Shown here: positions 34,783 to 46,982 of the stretch, in pieces | How the letters are laid out: the number at the start of each line of letters is the position of its first letter | Numbering within the stretch: position 1 is the stretch's first letter | NCBI RefSeq assembly: GCF_018294505.1 | Contig: NC_057814.1 | Coordinates: 296,922,059-296,986,058, forward strand | From: Triticum aestivum | Taxonomy: Eukaryota; Streptophyta; Magnoliopsida; Poales; Poaceae | DNA length: 64,000 bases | Reading direction: 5' to 3' | Translations under genes and position numbers: made by a program | The notes under the pieces: generated by a model | Seen by the model: the letters and a program-made list of their open reading frames with translations, nothing else | Database searches by the model: none | What the model was told of the DNA's origin: nothing

Positions 34783-36687
34783 ATGGAGCTCTATAAGAAT
34801 GCCAGCGCGTTTGATCCCACCAAGCGTTTCGCCTCGACGTCCAAGCAAATCAACAACAGTAGCAGGGCGAAGGCACCAGCCGAAACAAACACCACCAAGA
34901 TCTTCTTGTCTGCACCGCAAGGCCATGTGCCCATCTTGGGTGCAAGGGGCAAACAAGCCGGAGGGAGGCAACGCTCATCAATGCAGGAACTCCTCAAGAA
35001 GCAGTACGTCTTCCGTCGGGAGCTCGTCAAGGACATGTTACAGTTGATGGAGCATCGAGCCTTGAACTTACCAGAGCCTCGGAGGCCTGATCAGGTGAGG
35101 ATGACATATAATCCTTTATTTTGCCGATATCATAGGTACGTGGGACATGTCATTGAAGATTGTGTCGCATTCAAAGAATGGCTCCAAAGAGCCATTAATG
35201 AGAGGAGGATCAACCTCGACCCAGAAGCTATCAACCCAGATTACCATGCAGTAAACATGGTGAGCATGAAGTTACCGTCTCCTCCAAGTGAAGACACGAA
35301 GCTTGAAGAAACATGGGTGCCACTGGCCCAAGTTGAAGACCAGCTATCCAACCTCGTCCTCTCCAAGACGCAGGCATCTCCCTTTCGGCCGCAGGTGACC
35401 CCAACCGTTCCCGAGGAGGAGCCTTGGAGGACGGTGCGCCGAAGGCCATACGCAAGGAGGCTTCCACCCCGACATCCTCGCCTGGTTTTGCCAGAACGTG
35501 CTCCCCCAAGAATTCTAAGGCGGTTCGATCCAAGTCAATGCCGGCCTCCGCCAAGATTTGTCCCCATGTTAGAGGGAGACGAGCCTTTTCCTCGACAGGG
35601 GCGTGTGCTACCAACCTTGGCGCAGTTCTTGCCACCCAGCTGGGGGCAAGCACCGGTAAAGGAGGGGGAGCAAGTTCAAGAAGGAGCGAGCTCATCCCAA
35701 TCACCAAGCATAGAGAGTTGCAACGTCATCCATGACTACAGCGATACCCCTTCCGAAGACATATTTACTCCTGAAGAGCAGGCGGTCCTCCACGCTGAAG
35801 AGGCGACAAAGGAAGTGCCATTGGAAGAGGTGAACATGAACCTACGTGGGGGCAAAGTCCTACCTGAACCACTAAAGATCAAGCTGACAAGGGTGCAGAA
35901 GCCAACCGCCCCAAGGGAGGCGCCTTTGCAGGTGGAGGAATCTGAACACCAAGGCCAAGAGAAGATGAAGGCACGTGACGTTGACTACAACATCATCGCC
36001 CACCTCAAGCGGATTCCAGCACTCTTGAGTGTGCACGACGCGCTCATGATGGTGCCCGACCTTCGCGAAGCCCTTATCAAGGCGCTCCAAGCTCCGGAAC
36101 TCTATGAGGTGTCCATGGTGAAACACCATCTTTGCTCCAGCCTCTTGTTCGTGAACGAGATCACGTTCGACGAGGATGATAAGCTCATAGATGATGGTGA
36201 CCACAACTGGCCATTGTATGTGGAAGGTAATATTGGTGTTGCACATCTTCGCAGGATCCTCATAGAGCCAGGGTCTGCCGTGAACATTCTCCCTCTTCGG
36301 AGTTTGACGCGGGCAGGTTTTATGGTGGACGACTTGGAGGCTACTGACGTGATGATCTGCGGCTTCGACAACCAAGGGAAGCCTACGCTGGGTGCCATTA
36401 CATTGAAGATCCAGATGTCAACTTTTAGCTTCAAGGAGTCTCACCATGTAGATGCGAAGTACTACTTCCCCGTCATAGATAGCAACCAGCAGTTGGGGCG
36501 CACAACACCTCCGGTGGATCTCTTGACCAAACCAAGTTTTGGTCCAGTAGACGAGATGAAGCTCCCCATGGTGCCGAGCTCACCTACCGATGCAAAGGGC
36601 TCCTCCTTTTGGAGCCACAGGAACCAAGTCCGTAGGCGGTCATCTTCTTCTGTGCGGTACGACTATAGCTCCTCTTCCCAATTGTAG
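34783..36687 (+). pseudogene. Gag C-terminus and aspartic protease of element T
   Basis: The 634-codon frame is the longest in the window. Residues about 105-145 hold a zinc-knuckle-like stretch ([21 protein letters not shown]-x2-H-x4-H-x4-C), as seen in Tat elements. The protease lies near residues 475-545: [20 protein letters not shown] and [20 protein letters not shown]. The expected catalytic D-P-G-S reads E-P-G-S, so it is probably inactive. The frame runs into a frameshift before RT. Confidence 0.85.
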
Positions 36688-37384
36688 GTAGGGAGCTCTA
36701 CTTTGACCTCATGTGGAACACGATCTTCTATGCCTGGTCCGGTGACCCCATTACTGTTGAAGGCAAGGTTCCCGACGTCAACACCCATCACGCTGAGGTG
36801 CCCAGGAAGGCTCCAGGATGCTAACAGGCGGCAATGATGCGCCACGACCCATCACGCTACAGGCACGCAACCCCTGTAGGGAAGAGCCTGCGCCCGTACC
36901 GATAGCCGATAGAAGAAGAATAAAAGAGGTGGAGGAAGTCGCAAGGGGAGCTCAAGGCATACAACCCCCGTCGCTCTATGTCTCAGTGACTTCCCCATTG
37001 GAGGTTTGGGCAATCCCCAGTTTGTCTGGATCTAGAGTCCAGACCATTTTCTACAAGGCCCCGCAGGTAAAACAATGTGATTTTGTATTTGAATTTCCCC
37101 AAACTTGCAGTGACCCACAGGATGTACTATCGACAATGAAGGCGGAGCCTAGGATGGTTCGCTTATTGGAGAAGGCCGGGATCACTCTTGGGCGGAACAA
37201 CAGGATGCCTCCACCACCCGCCATATGCGAGGAATGGTGGAGACAAGCGGAAGACCTCACCAAGCAAAAAGGCAAAGCTCAACCAAAGTTTGGGCTTGGC
37301 TAACACAACCCCGATGCCCCCGGCGATGAGGGGAAGCTCAGCTCCACGCCAACACCACAAGAACCAGAAGATAAAAGGCGACCG
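36688..37384 (+). pseudogene. Protease-RT linker of element T, frameshifted
   Basis: The sequence continues in other frames: ELYFDLMWNTIFYAWSGDP near 36690, then the frame 36818-37303 with LLEKAGITLG. No enzymatic domain is recognised. Linkers of this length are usual between protease and RT in Tat elements. Confidence 0.6.
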
Positions 37385-37510
37385 ATGCCAGAAGGAGACT
37401 TCTACAACACTCGCATGCCTTTTGGGTTGAAGAATGCAGGTGCAACATACCAGCATGCCATGACATGCGTCCTTGGCGATCCGATACACCATGCGATGGA
37501 ATGTTGTACC
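37385..37510 (+). repeat. Extra copy of an RT motif-B segment upstream of the real RT
   Basis: The reading frame opens with GDFYNTRMPFGLKNAGATYQ and continues HAMTCVLGDPIHHAMEC. This matches, at about three quarters of bases by eye, the real RT segment at about 38264-38390 (MPFGLKNASATYQRAMTCVL), 880 bases downstream. The copy stops before the catalytic YVDD. It is too diverged to be a recent local duplication and may come from another family by template switching. Confidence 0.75.
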
Positions 37511-38875
37511 TACGACGTCTCTGCCGATGAAGAGGAGGAGCTCGGTGTCAGAACACGAGTCAACTGCCACGCCATGTCCGTCTCATCAAGCGATGAGTCC
37601 GACACTTTGTCTACCGTTCTTCATCAACAACACTCTGCCAACGGTGAGCCAAGTGACACCGAGGAACTTAGCTCCATATCAGCACCACAGGATTTAGAAG
37701 ACGGAGGGCAGCCCACCATCGATGATCTCGTCCAAGTCAACCTTGGAGCGGAGGACGACCCACGCCCCACTTTTGTTAGCGCCACACTGACGGAAGAGGA
37801 GCGGGAGGACTACCGAAGCTTTTTGATGGAGTACCGAGACTGCTTCTCCTGGAGTTACAAGGAGATGCCAGGTTTGGACCCTCGTGTCGCCACGCACAAG
37901 TTGGAAATTGACCCACGGTTCCATCCCATCATGCCGCAACCACGGCGGTTACGTCTAGAACTTGAAGACGATGTCATCGCAGAGGTCGACAAGTTAATCG
38001 ATGCAGGTTTCATCAAGGAGACGAAGTATCCATGGTGGCTCGCCAATATTGTCCCTGTGGAGAAGAAGAATGGGCAGATACGAATCTGCCAGGACTTCTG
38101 CGACCTCAATCGCGCCTGCCCAAAGGATGACTTTCCTCTCCCAATCCCAGAGATCATCATCGACTCCACCACAGGCCATGGCGCACTTTACTTCATGGAC
38201 GGTTCATCAGGCTACAACCAGATCAAGATGGATCCTGATGACGCCATCGACACCGCTTTCAGGACCCCAAAAGGAAATTTCTACTACACCGTCATGCCAT
38301 TCGGACTGAAGAATGCTAGTGCAACTTACCAACGTGCCATGACATGTGTTCTTGGTGATTTAATCCACCATTCGGTGGAATGCTATGTTGATGACATGGT
38401 AGTCAAAACCAAGGATCGCAAGCATCATCAGGAGGATCTTCGAGTTGTCTTCGAGCGGCTACGCCAACATCAACTCAAGATGAACCCGATGAAGTGTGCC
38501 TTTGCTGTTCAGTCAGGCCTCTTCCTCGGCTTTGTTGTTCGTCACCGAGGCATAGAGATCGAGCCTAAGAAGATCAAGGCCATCCTCGACATGCGGCCGC
38601 CTCAAGATCTCAAGGAGTTGAGGTCATTGCAAGGGAAGCTAGCGTACATCCGGCGCTTCATCTCCAACCTCTCCGGACGCATCCAGCCCTTCTCGAGCCT
38701 CATGACGAAAGGAGCTCCATTCGTGTGGGATGAAGGATGCCAACACGGATTCGATGAAATCAAAAGGTACCTCCTTAATCCACCTGTCTTGGCAGCTCCC
38801 GTAAAGGGGCGCCCACTCATCCTATACATTGCAGCAACCTACTTCGATAGGCGCTTTGTTCACCCAAAACAATGA
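37511..38875 (+). pseudogene. Reverse transcriptase and start of RNase H of element T
   Basis: This is the main body of the 496-codon frame 37385-38875. RT motifs are in order: AGFIKETKYPWWLANIVPVE, RICQDFCDLNRACPKDDFPL, GSSGYNQIKM (first Asp changed context), MPFGLKNASATYQRAMTCVL and CYVDDMVVKT with an intact YVDD, then KCAFAVQSGLFLGFVV and LRSLQGKLAYIRRFISN. The enzyme would copy RNA into DNA. In motif A the usual F-x-D reads M-D-G. RNase H begins near 38780 and is cut by a frameshift at about 38850. Confidence 0.93.
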
Positions 38876-39803
38876 CGAGGGGAAGGAGGTGGCGTGTTAT
38901 TACTTGAGCCGCACCATGGTGGGGGCTGAGCGAAACTACTCTTCTATAGAGAAGTTGTGCTTGGCCCTAATCTTTGCTTTGAAGAAGCTCAGGCACTACA
39001 CGTTGAAGCATGAAGTCCAGCTCGTCGCGAGGGCGGACCCCGTGAGGTACGTTTTAAGTCAGCCCGCGCTCATTGGGCGACTTGGAAAATGGGCACTTAT
39101 CATGATGGAGTTTGACATCACCTTTGTGCCTCAAAAAGCAATCAAGGGTCAAGCCTTGGCGGAGTTTCTCGCAGCGCACCCAATTCCAGATGACTCACCT
39201 CTTGTCACGGACCTTCCTGATGAGGAGGTTTTTAACATCAACCTCGATGTGTCGTGGGAGCTCTACTTTGACGGTGCCTCCCGCATGGACGCCGACCCCG
39301 ATGGTACCCCAAGACAAAGAGCCGGTGTAGGTTTGGTGTTCAAGACGCCACAAGGAGGGGTGATGTATCACTCATTCTCCCTCCTCAAGGAAGAATGCTC
39401 CAACAACGAAGCAGAGTACGAAGCGCTCATCTTCGAGCTCCTCTTGGCACTCTCCATGGAGGTTCGTTCCTTGCGGGCTTATGGAGACTCTCAACTCATC
39501 ATCCATCAAGTCAACGACATCTATGAAGTTCACAAGCCTGAACTGCTGCCGTACTATTCCGCGGCCCGGAATCTAATGGGAAAATTTCAACATGTTGAAG
39601 TGCTTCATGTCCCACGAAGTAGGAATGCACCTGCTGATGCCTTGGCGAAACTAGTAGCGGCATTGGTGCTCCCAGATAATAAAACAATGCAGGTGAACAC
39701 GGAAGAAAGGTGGCTACTCCCGGCTGTCTTGGAGCTCATCCTGACGGAGTATGAAGTCAATACCGTCATGACAAATGCCGTACAGGAGGGTGAGTGGCTG
39801 TAA
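38829..39803 (+). pseudogene. RNase H and second (archaeal-type) RNase H of element T
   Basis: The frame resumes RNase H (EVACYYLSRTMVGAERNYSS, ALIFALKKLRHYT, LIGRLGKWALIMMEFDITF). Then comes a second domain with WELYFDGASRMDADPDGTPR, GVGLVFKTPQGGVMYHSFSL, CSNNEAEYEALIFELLLAL, AYGDSQLIIHQVN and NAPADALAKL. The D-E-D-D-type positions D (YFDG), E (NEAEYEA), D (GDSQL) and D (ADALA) are present. Two RNase H domains in tandem identify the Tat lineage. A TAA at 39801 follows EGEWL and continues in frame as PFLEYFKHG, so it is a single nonsense change. Confidence 0.93.
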
Positions 39804-41047
39804 CCATTCCTCGAATACTTCAAGCATGGGAGCCTCCCCGATGACCCTGTCACGAGGCGCCAACTACAATGACGACTCCCTTTCTATCTTTTTGAAGCAG
39901 GTGTCCTATACAGGCGCTCGCATGGACAGGAGGTCCTACTTCGATGCATCAACCAAAGTGAAGCCGACAAGATCCTGCAGAAGTTGCATCATGGAGTCTG
40001 CGGCGGGCACCAAGGAGGGGCCAAGATGTATCATAGTATACGTCTAGCAGGATACTACTGGCCCGGAATTATGGTAGACTGCCTTCGGGTGGCTAGATCG
40101 TGCCATAATTGTCAAGTTCATGGTGATTTCAAGCACAGGCCGCCGGTCCCTCTTCACCCTACCATTCCCTCTTGGCCATTCGATGCCTGGGGAATCGACA
40201 TCATCGGCCCTATCGACCCTCCATCTTCCAGGGGGCACCGCTTCATCCTCGCCGCGACGGACTACTTCTCGAAGTGGGCGGAAGCTGTTCCGTTACGGGA
40301 GGTGAAGAGTGACAACGTCATCAACTTCCTAGAGCGAAACATCATATATCGCTTTGGGATACCTCATCGGATCACCTCTGACAACGGCAAGGCCTTCAAG
40401 TCAAACAAGATGTACAGGTTCACGGAGAAGTACAAGATCAAGTGGAACTACTCCACCGGCTACTACCCTCAAGCTAACGGTGCGATCGAGGCTTTCAACA
40501 AGACGCTCGGAAAGATACTCAAGAAGACGGTGACAAGGAATCGGAGAGACTGGCATGATCGTCTCTTCGAGTCCTTATGGGCGTATCGTGTCACAATCCG
40601 TACCCCAACACAGGCGACTCCGTTTTCTCTTGTTTACGGGAGTGAGGCGGTCCTACCACTGGAGGTCCAGCTACCCTCTTTGAGGGTGGCTATCCAAGAT
40701 GAATTCACCCACGATGAACAAGTACAACTGCGGTTTCAGGAGCTCGATGCCCTTGAAGAGGGGCGACTTAATGCCCTACAGAACCTGGAGCTTTACCGCC
40801 AGAATATGGTGAGAGCTTACGACAAGCTCGTCAAGCAACGCGTCTTCCGAAAGGCGAGTTGGTTCTCGTGCTCAGGCGACCCATCGTTGTGATGCACAAG
40901 ACGAAGGGCAAGTTCGAGCCAAAGTGGGAAGGGCCATACGTCATCGAGCAAGTCTACGACGGGGGAGCATACCAGCTCATCGATTCTCAGGGAGTCCGAC
41001 CAATGCCCCCAATCAACGGAAGGTTCCTCAAAAAATTTTTTTCTTAA
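39804..41047 (+). pseudogene. Integrase of element T
   Basis: The HHCC zinc domain (LHHGVCGGHQGGAKMYHSI, CHNCQVHGDF) and the D-D-E core are all visible: WGIDIIGPIDPP, RITSDNGKAFKSN and YPQANGAIEAFNKTLGKILK. The frame 39984-40892 breaks at about 40860 and continues in 40859-41047 with VLRRPIVVMHKTKGKFEPKW and GPYVIEQVYDGGAYQLIDSQ, the C-terminal domain. The upstream part 39804-39983 has another frameshift. The protein joins cDNA ends to host DNA; this copy cannot make it intact. Confidence 0.92.
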
Positions 41048-43070
41048 AATTTGGCTCTTTTGTTGCCTTTCGGATTTTCATTGGGTAAACTTTTTCTCTG
41101 GGCTTTCGGATCCATGATGCATTCTCATTAGCATTTCGGGGATATATCTAGTTTTCCCTAATTTTTACGAACTAAGTCCAACAAAAAATGGCTTTCCCCT
41201 ATCGCACTAAGCTGTTGATTGAACTTTCAGCTACCCTAGGACTTGTTGGAGCGCAGCACAATGTGTCGATTTGCAGGTGGAGCGGCTCCTATACCCACGA
41301 TGCACGACACGTACCAGGTGTATGCTTCCGGAGGCAGCGAAGATGATTACTTGGGCACTTCTGAGTATTGAGACCCCGCGCTCTTTATGTTTCCTGGCAT
41401 GCCTCGTGTTCACAAAGTCTTGCACTCCAGGGAAGACTATAGTAAAAGATCATGGAGGGCTGCCTGACCCGACACAAGTTGGTTTGGTGCGTAGTCACAT
41501 GGCAACCCTGGGGTGCGCCACCAGAAGCCCCAGATAAAGTGCTAGAGGGTTTTTCCTAGTCCATAGAGGTGAACAGTTCCCTTCCAAGTTCCTAAGGTGG
41601 GTCCCCAAGAAATCCCGGAAGAAGAGTCGTCAAGAAGTTCGAGTCGAATGTCAAAACAAGTCCATGAAGTCCGCGGCAAATCAATCATCCGCGTGAGCAA
41701 TCAAGATGAAATTCCGAAAGTCCAACAAGCAAATTCAAGAAAGAAAATCCCAACAGTCCAAGAAGCAATCAAGAGGTCCCAAGCAGTAAGGGGCCCACTG
41801 GAAGGAAGGAGGGAGGTAGCTGTTCACCACCCCTCAATGTGCACAAAGAAAAATCGCCAAGCTGTTGTCCCAAAACCATTTACCCAGAACTTACCACACC
41901 CAAGTCTCTGGGTTAATGGGGCGTGTGCAGGGGGCATGTTGAGCTGTGGGGGCCCTCAGTATGATGATGGGCTAGAGTATGAATTTTCGTTGCCTCTCGG
42001 AGGCATCCCGAAACACGACATCTTCATACACGTACACCAAAGCTATTTAAGTTGTTGAGTTGCAATCGTCAAGGTCTTTCGACGGTTACCAATGACAAGT
42101 CCTTCAGTAGCCTTCTCAGATATCACGCCTATAGCTGGTGTATAATGGGAAAGCCAACATTTTAAAACCCACAAACTTTTTTGCCCTCTCTTTTTCGCCC
42201 GTTTTCATTTGGTGTTCCTAGTTGTGCTCCTCTAACATCTTTTGCAGCCATGGAGAGACACTCCCTGTCATCGTCGACGGCAATCAGACAACAACCACTA
42301 TACATCGACTTTGTCTTGGGTGTTTGGGTGCAGCAATACCCATGCGTCCCTGACAACACCGATACCAACCCGACAACCAATGGTCTACACCGACACGCAT
42401 GATGGGCGCCAGAAGGCAACACCTGCGCTCGCGAAGGTGGAGCCGATTCGTCTCCGCAACCCTGTCTCCAACAACAATGAAGCATGGGGGCAACGTCAAC
42501 CCCTCAATTATTCGTAAGGCCGATGGCATCCCGGCGCACCACCAGAATTGTCACACCATGGATGGTGTGACGGTTCGCTCAACGAAGGGGAGCTATCGAC
42601 GGTCTACCGATGCCTCACCTACATCAACACAAAGAGATCACGGGAGCAGTGCAACGCGCCAGTGCGGCCAGCGTGAATCTGTGAAACCCACCAATCAAGT
42701 CGGCTGGCACCGTAGCAGCTAGACGGTTGCAACGAGATTGGTAAAAAAATTCCTTTTGTTTTCAGGACAAGGCATGATGTTTCGCCATGGAATGAAGACG
42801 AGATAGGGTTTTCCTCATTGATTGGCATCGTGCCTATTATACGATCCAACAAGCACCCTAGAGAACACAGGTATGGATGGACATGCCTACACTAATTTAT
42901 ATTACTATCAATCAATGATCTTCGGGACGATGCTCCATATCACGAACCTCGGGTCAATACCTCTCCAGGCTGCACACATGGTGATGCGCCAATTCGTTAC
43001 AGAAAAAAATGTTTTCACCAAACTAAGTTCGATCGCTTCACGCTCGAACTTTATTTGGTGAGGGGGCATT
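41048..43070 (+). other. 2-kb non-coding 3' part of element T, with polypurine tract
   Basis: No frame longer than about 150 codons is supported, and nothing is recognised on either strand (Tat elements sometimes carry an extra ORF here). The part 41590-41800 is purine-rich with repeated CAAGAAG/TCAAGAAGTT-type words. The stretch GGTGAGGGGGCATT directly before the 3' LTR (43057-43070) is the polypurine tract. Confidence 0.7.
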
Positions 43071-46000
43071 TGTTCGATGGATATTTTTCTTTACTAATGA
43101 TTATCTTTGAGTTTTTTTTGGCATAGGTAATGTACGTGAGATTGGGCTTATTATCATATGTACATAGCTTATGCATGCACGTTCAAAAATAAAAATAGGG
43201 GTTTTGCGTGTACGCGAACAGCTTTGCCTTGGATTAGTATTTATACGCTATATGTATGTATTCTGGCGCGTGTATATACCCGAATACCCGCAAGCCTCAA
43301 ACCATGCATATACGTGTACTTGTATAGTAGCCCACTCCTGTATAGCTGGTCTTTGGTTTAGTTTTGCACATGCATCCAAGTTAAGTTTATTACGTGCCTC
43401 GTACTGCACTGGAGGGCAAGTTTATATCTTTGCATGCACACGTAAACGTAAGGTAGCATGCATGTATTTTTCTTTTGGTAGATTATACACGGCATCCACG
43501 TACGCATGCATACATGCTGGAGTATTCGCAGGCCGGCCGGCACACACACGTATTTACCCGACGAGAGGCTGGCCCATAATCACATGTAGGCAAAATGGTT
43601 TCCTTTCTTTTTGCAGGCTCAAACGGAAAGGTTCTAGCAGAAGGAAGGTGTAGAAACGACATCGGGATTTATTTTACTTAGCTCACGTATCGAAGATCAA
43701 CTTGGACGAGGAGCAATGCACAATTGGCAAGTCGGCAAAATTTGAAAACAAAAGCAGCCGCCATTTTGGGAAGGACACACAGTTCGCATCAGGAAGGTCA
43801 TACAAAAGGAAAGATAAGATGATCTGCCAAACCACGCAAGATGTACGGGCCAAGAAATCTGATTCGGCCGGCCGCCTATATATAGAGGCAAGGTCTCAAC
43901 ATAGAGGAGGGGAGCCAACACACCACGCACGCAACACCACACCCGAACACATCGCCGCCATCACGCGCACAGCAAATCCACGCAGCAACACATCCATCAG
44001 ACCAGCACCTCATCCCGCCATCCGGCGTCGTCGAGAAGAGCAAGGAGGAAGGAGAAAACGCAGTCCAGGAGGCGCCATGATGAAGCACACATTCTCCGAG
44101 GGTGAGACTTTGAACTAATGCATCTATCTTCTTGTTTCTCCTTGGTATACAACATTCATGCACACGAGCAAGTCATCACACAATCGGCGCCGAACGCAAT
44201 ATTGGTGGAGGATGCAATCTCGCAGCCCGCCGACACCTTCTGCAAGGATGCCGTTGAAGACAATGGCAATACCAATGGGGCTGCCGGTGCGCAGCCCGTG
44301 GGACTCCTTTGTGGTGGCCGCCCTTGGTGATGAGGCCGGCGACGTCTACTTCGTCAAGCTGGAGCCCCGAAGGCGCGAGGCTCGCGAGGATGCCGCCGTG
44401 GATGACGACATGGAGCTCGCTAGGAGGACGCCCTCGTTTTCTTCATCAAGCTGGCGCAATGGAGGATGAAGGTGGGGAGGCTTGCGAGGATGCCGCCGCC
44501 GTGCCGCGGTGGATCGTGGCGCGAAGTTCGCCAAGACGACGCCAGTGTCAACTTCATCAAGCCGGGGCCATGGAGGACGAAGGCGTGGAGGCTTGGGAGG
44601 ATGCCGTCGCCGTGCCGTGGTGGATGGCGCCACGGATTTCGCCAAGATGACGCGAATGTCAACGTCATCAACCCGGTGCCGCAAGGATCATGACGGGGAG
44701 CTCACAAGAAGGACACCCGCCATCCACTTCATCATGCTGGAGCTAGAGGACGAAGGCATGGCGCCCGTTGGGGATGCCGTCGACGTCTACTTCGTCAAGC
44801 TGGAGCCCAGAGGCGTGAAGCTCGCTAGGATTCCGTCGTGTACTGCAAGGAAGGCGAGACGGCACTCGCTAGGACGACGTCCATCTTCTTCTTCATCAAG
44901 CCGGTGCCATGGAGGACAAAGGCATGGAGGCTCACAACGACGGCGCCGTCGTGCCGCGGTGGAATAGCGGCGCGGAGCTCGCCAAGACGACACCAACGCC
45001 AATATCATCAAGCTGGTGCCATGGAGGATGGAGGCGTGGAGCTCGAAAGGATGCCGCTGCCGTGCCGCTGTGGATGGTGGCGCGGAGCTCGCCAAGACGA
45101 CGCCAAGCGCCAACATCAACCCGGTACCGCGAAGGATCGTGGCGTGGAGCTCGCAAGGAGGACACCATCAATGTCTACCTCGTCAAGATGGAGCCCGCGA
45201 CCCGGAGCCATGAAGATGACACACGCCCTCGGTGCTGCCCGCAACACGGAGCCCGCGATGCGAAGAAGATGGTGCTACGCAATGATGTGGCTTCACCAAC
45301 CCTTACCACTACATGGTGCTATTTGCGACACGAATCCCATGAAGACGAGGTGTGATGGCGAGGAGGCGACGTGACTTCACCAACACTAACTCCCGATGGC
45401 CCTGTGAAGCGGTGCCCTTGTCTTGGAGGACCGCCATAAACACGGCGTCCAGCCAAGACGAGGCGCCAACCACACCGGCATTGCTGATACGAGCGAGCGT
45501 TGGTTTTGCACCGACGCTGGTCTCCACAAAAGAATACTTCAGCGAGGCAACCCCTTGCATCCCCGACGAAGCCGCTACATCGTCAAGAAGTCCGAGCAGA
45601 GCAGGACCCATGCAACTTCAACACCGACTACATCAACGCTGTCAAGACCGACGAGGCGCGACGGTGAGGGCGAACGTGGCCAACACAAAGCCATGTTTTT
45701 AGCGGCACGTGTACCGACGAGGACACGGGCTTTGCCGCCGCCCACACCATACACTCACATCGTCATCACATCATCATCATCATGCATGGAGAACGCGAAG
45801 CGAAGACGACGAAGACGACCACACGGCTTAATCGGAGGTATCTCGCGGAGCAACCCGCGGGAGTAATTAACCAGGAGCTTTTCGAGGCCCCGGGAACCAG
45901 GAGATCGCACATCGCCATAGTCAGGCAGGCCACGCTAGTAGGCCACGGAGCGCAACCATTTTTTATGGGATCTTGTAATTTTGTTCATCCAAAGAGATAA

Positions 46001-46151
46001 ATGAAATATTTGTTTCCCGTATCACTTTTCTTTATGTACTACGATACACTGGCATGCCCGCATTTTTCTTTTTTTCCCAGCGCATGAGAGAAATCAAACA
46101 CCTCCTATTCCCTCCTTCCCTAGTGCAATAAGATTTTTCTCGTGTCAAACA
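43071..46151 (+). repeat. 3' LTR of element T
   Basis: It begins TGTTCGATGGATATTTTTCT and ends CAAACA. Compared with the 5' LTR it lacks segments such as TCGGCCGGCCGGCAAG near 28076 and differs by several percent. The TATA box is at about 43875-43884 and the minisatellite at about 44330-45190. Confidence 0.92.
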
Positions 46152-46769
46152 TCGGGACCACTCCCGGTGATGACCGTAGTTTGAGCAATTCATGTATTCA
46201 CCGTGTGTTAATGCTTTGTTCCGATTCTCTATTAAAAGGAGGCCTTAATATCCCTTAGTTTTCAATTGGACCCCGCTGCCACGGGAGGGTAGGACAAAAG
46301 ATGTCATGCAAGTTCTTTCCATAAGCGCGTATGACTATTTACGGAATACATGCCTACATTATATTTGTGAACTGGAGCTAGTGTCGTATCGCCCTAGGTT
46401 ATGATTGTCACATGATGAATATCATCCAACAAATTACCGATCCAATGCCTACGAATTTATCTTATATTGTTCTTGCTAAGTTACTACTGCTATCGTTACT
46501 GTTGCACTTGCTACAAAACTACTGCTATCACTGTTACCCTTACCATTGCTGTTGTCATTATTATCAAAACTATCATATTACTTTGCTAGTAATCACTTTG
46601 CTAGTAATCACTTTGCTGCAGATAATTAATCTCCAGGTGTGGTTGAATTGACAACTCAGCTGCTAATACTTGCAAATATTATTTGGCTCCCCTTGTGTCG
46701 AATCTATAAATTTGGGTTGAATACTCCACCCTCGAAAATTGTTGCAACCCCCTATACTTGTGGTTATCA
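46152..46769 (+). repeat. 3' LTR of element C, second part
   Basis: The LTR resumes with TCGGGACCACTCCCGGTGATG, matching 19656 onward of the 5' LTR, and ends TTATCA at 46769. The two parts add up to 1426 bp, against 1417 bp for the 5' LTR. A 12-base unit (CTAGTAATCACTTTG-like) near 46585-46615 is duplicated here relative to the 5' LTR. Confidence 0.93.
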
Positions 46770-46982
46770 TGGTCATGCATGCAATGTAAATGGTTTATTG
46801 AATCTCGATCGTGGTGATACACATGTTCGTAACATTGATGCCAAAAAGATGTAGAGTTGATAATGATAGTACCACTTTCTTGTGGCACCGCTGCTTAGGC
46901 CATATTGGTGTAAAGCGCATGAAGAAACTCCATGTTGATGGACTTTTGGAGTCACTTGATTTTGAATCACTTGACACATGTG
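46770..46982 (+). pseudogene. Copia element B, integrase start, right part
   Basis: The fragment repeats TGGTC (46770-46774), matching 18844-18848, and continues the copia sequence with LWHRCLGHIGVKRMKKLHVDG, the integrase HHCC region. Element A shows the same site uninterrupted at about 12810-12814, so the insertion point of C is confirmed. At 46982 it is cut again by element D. Confidence 0.88.

Larger units (their letters stand above)
27883..46151 (+). mobile_element. Tat-type Ty3/gypsy element T, 18.3 kb, nested in the 3' LTR of element C
   Basis: The LTRs are 27883-30987 (3105 bp) and 43071-46151 (3081 bp), starting TGTTCGATGG and ending TCAAACA. The flanking repeats are TCAGG (27878-27882) and TCGGG (46152-46156), with one later substitution; the undisturbed site is seen in the 5' LTR of C. 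Gag, protease, RT, RNase H, a second (archaeal-type) RNase H and integrase appear in that order; the double RNase H is the mark of the Tat lineage. Several frameshifts and stops disable it. LTR divergence of several percent plus indels indicates it is older than element A. Confidence 0.93.
18849..46769 (+). mobile_element. Athila-type Ty3/gypsy element C, pol-less, split by element T
   Basis: The 5' LTR is 18849-20265 and the 3' LTR is 27075-27882 plus 46152-46769, starting TGATACGTCTCC and ending TTATCA, with TSD TGGTC at 18844-18848 and 46770-46774. Without the insert the element is about 9.65 kb. It has an Asp-tRNA-type primer site, gag and an aspartic protease, but no reverse transcriptase, RNase H or integrase. 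A second ORF lies downstream instead. This layout resembles non-autonomous Sabrina/WHAM/Derami-like elements; the exact name is unsure. Confidence 0.9.

Noticed and set aside
35231..36434. Antisense ORFs of 110-167 codons in the Tat gag-protease region
   Set aside because: They are shadows of the sense frame; codon composition follows the sense frame and there is no domain.
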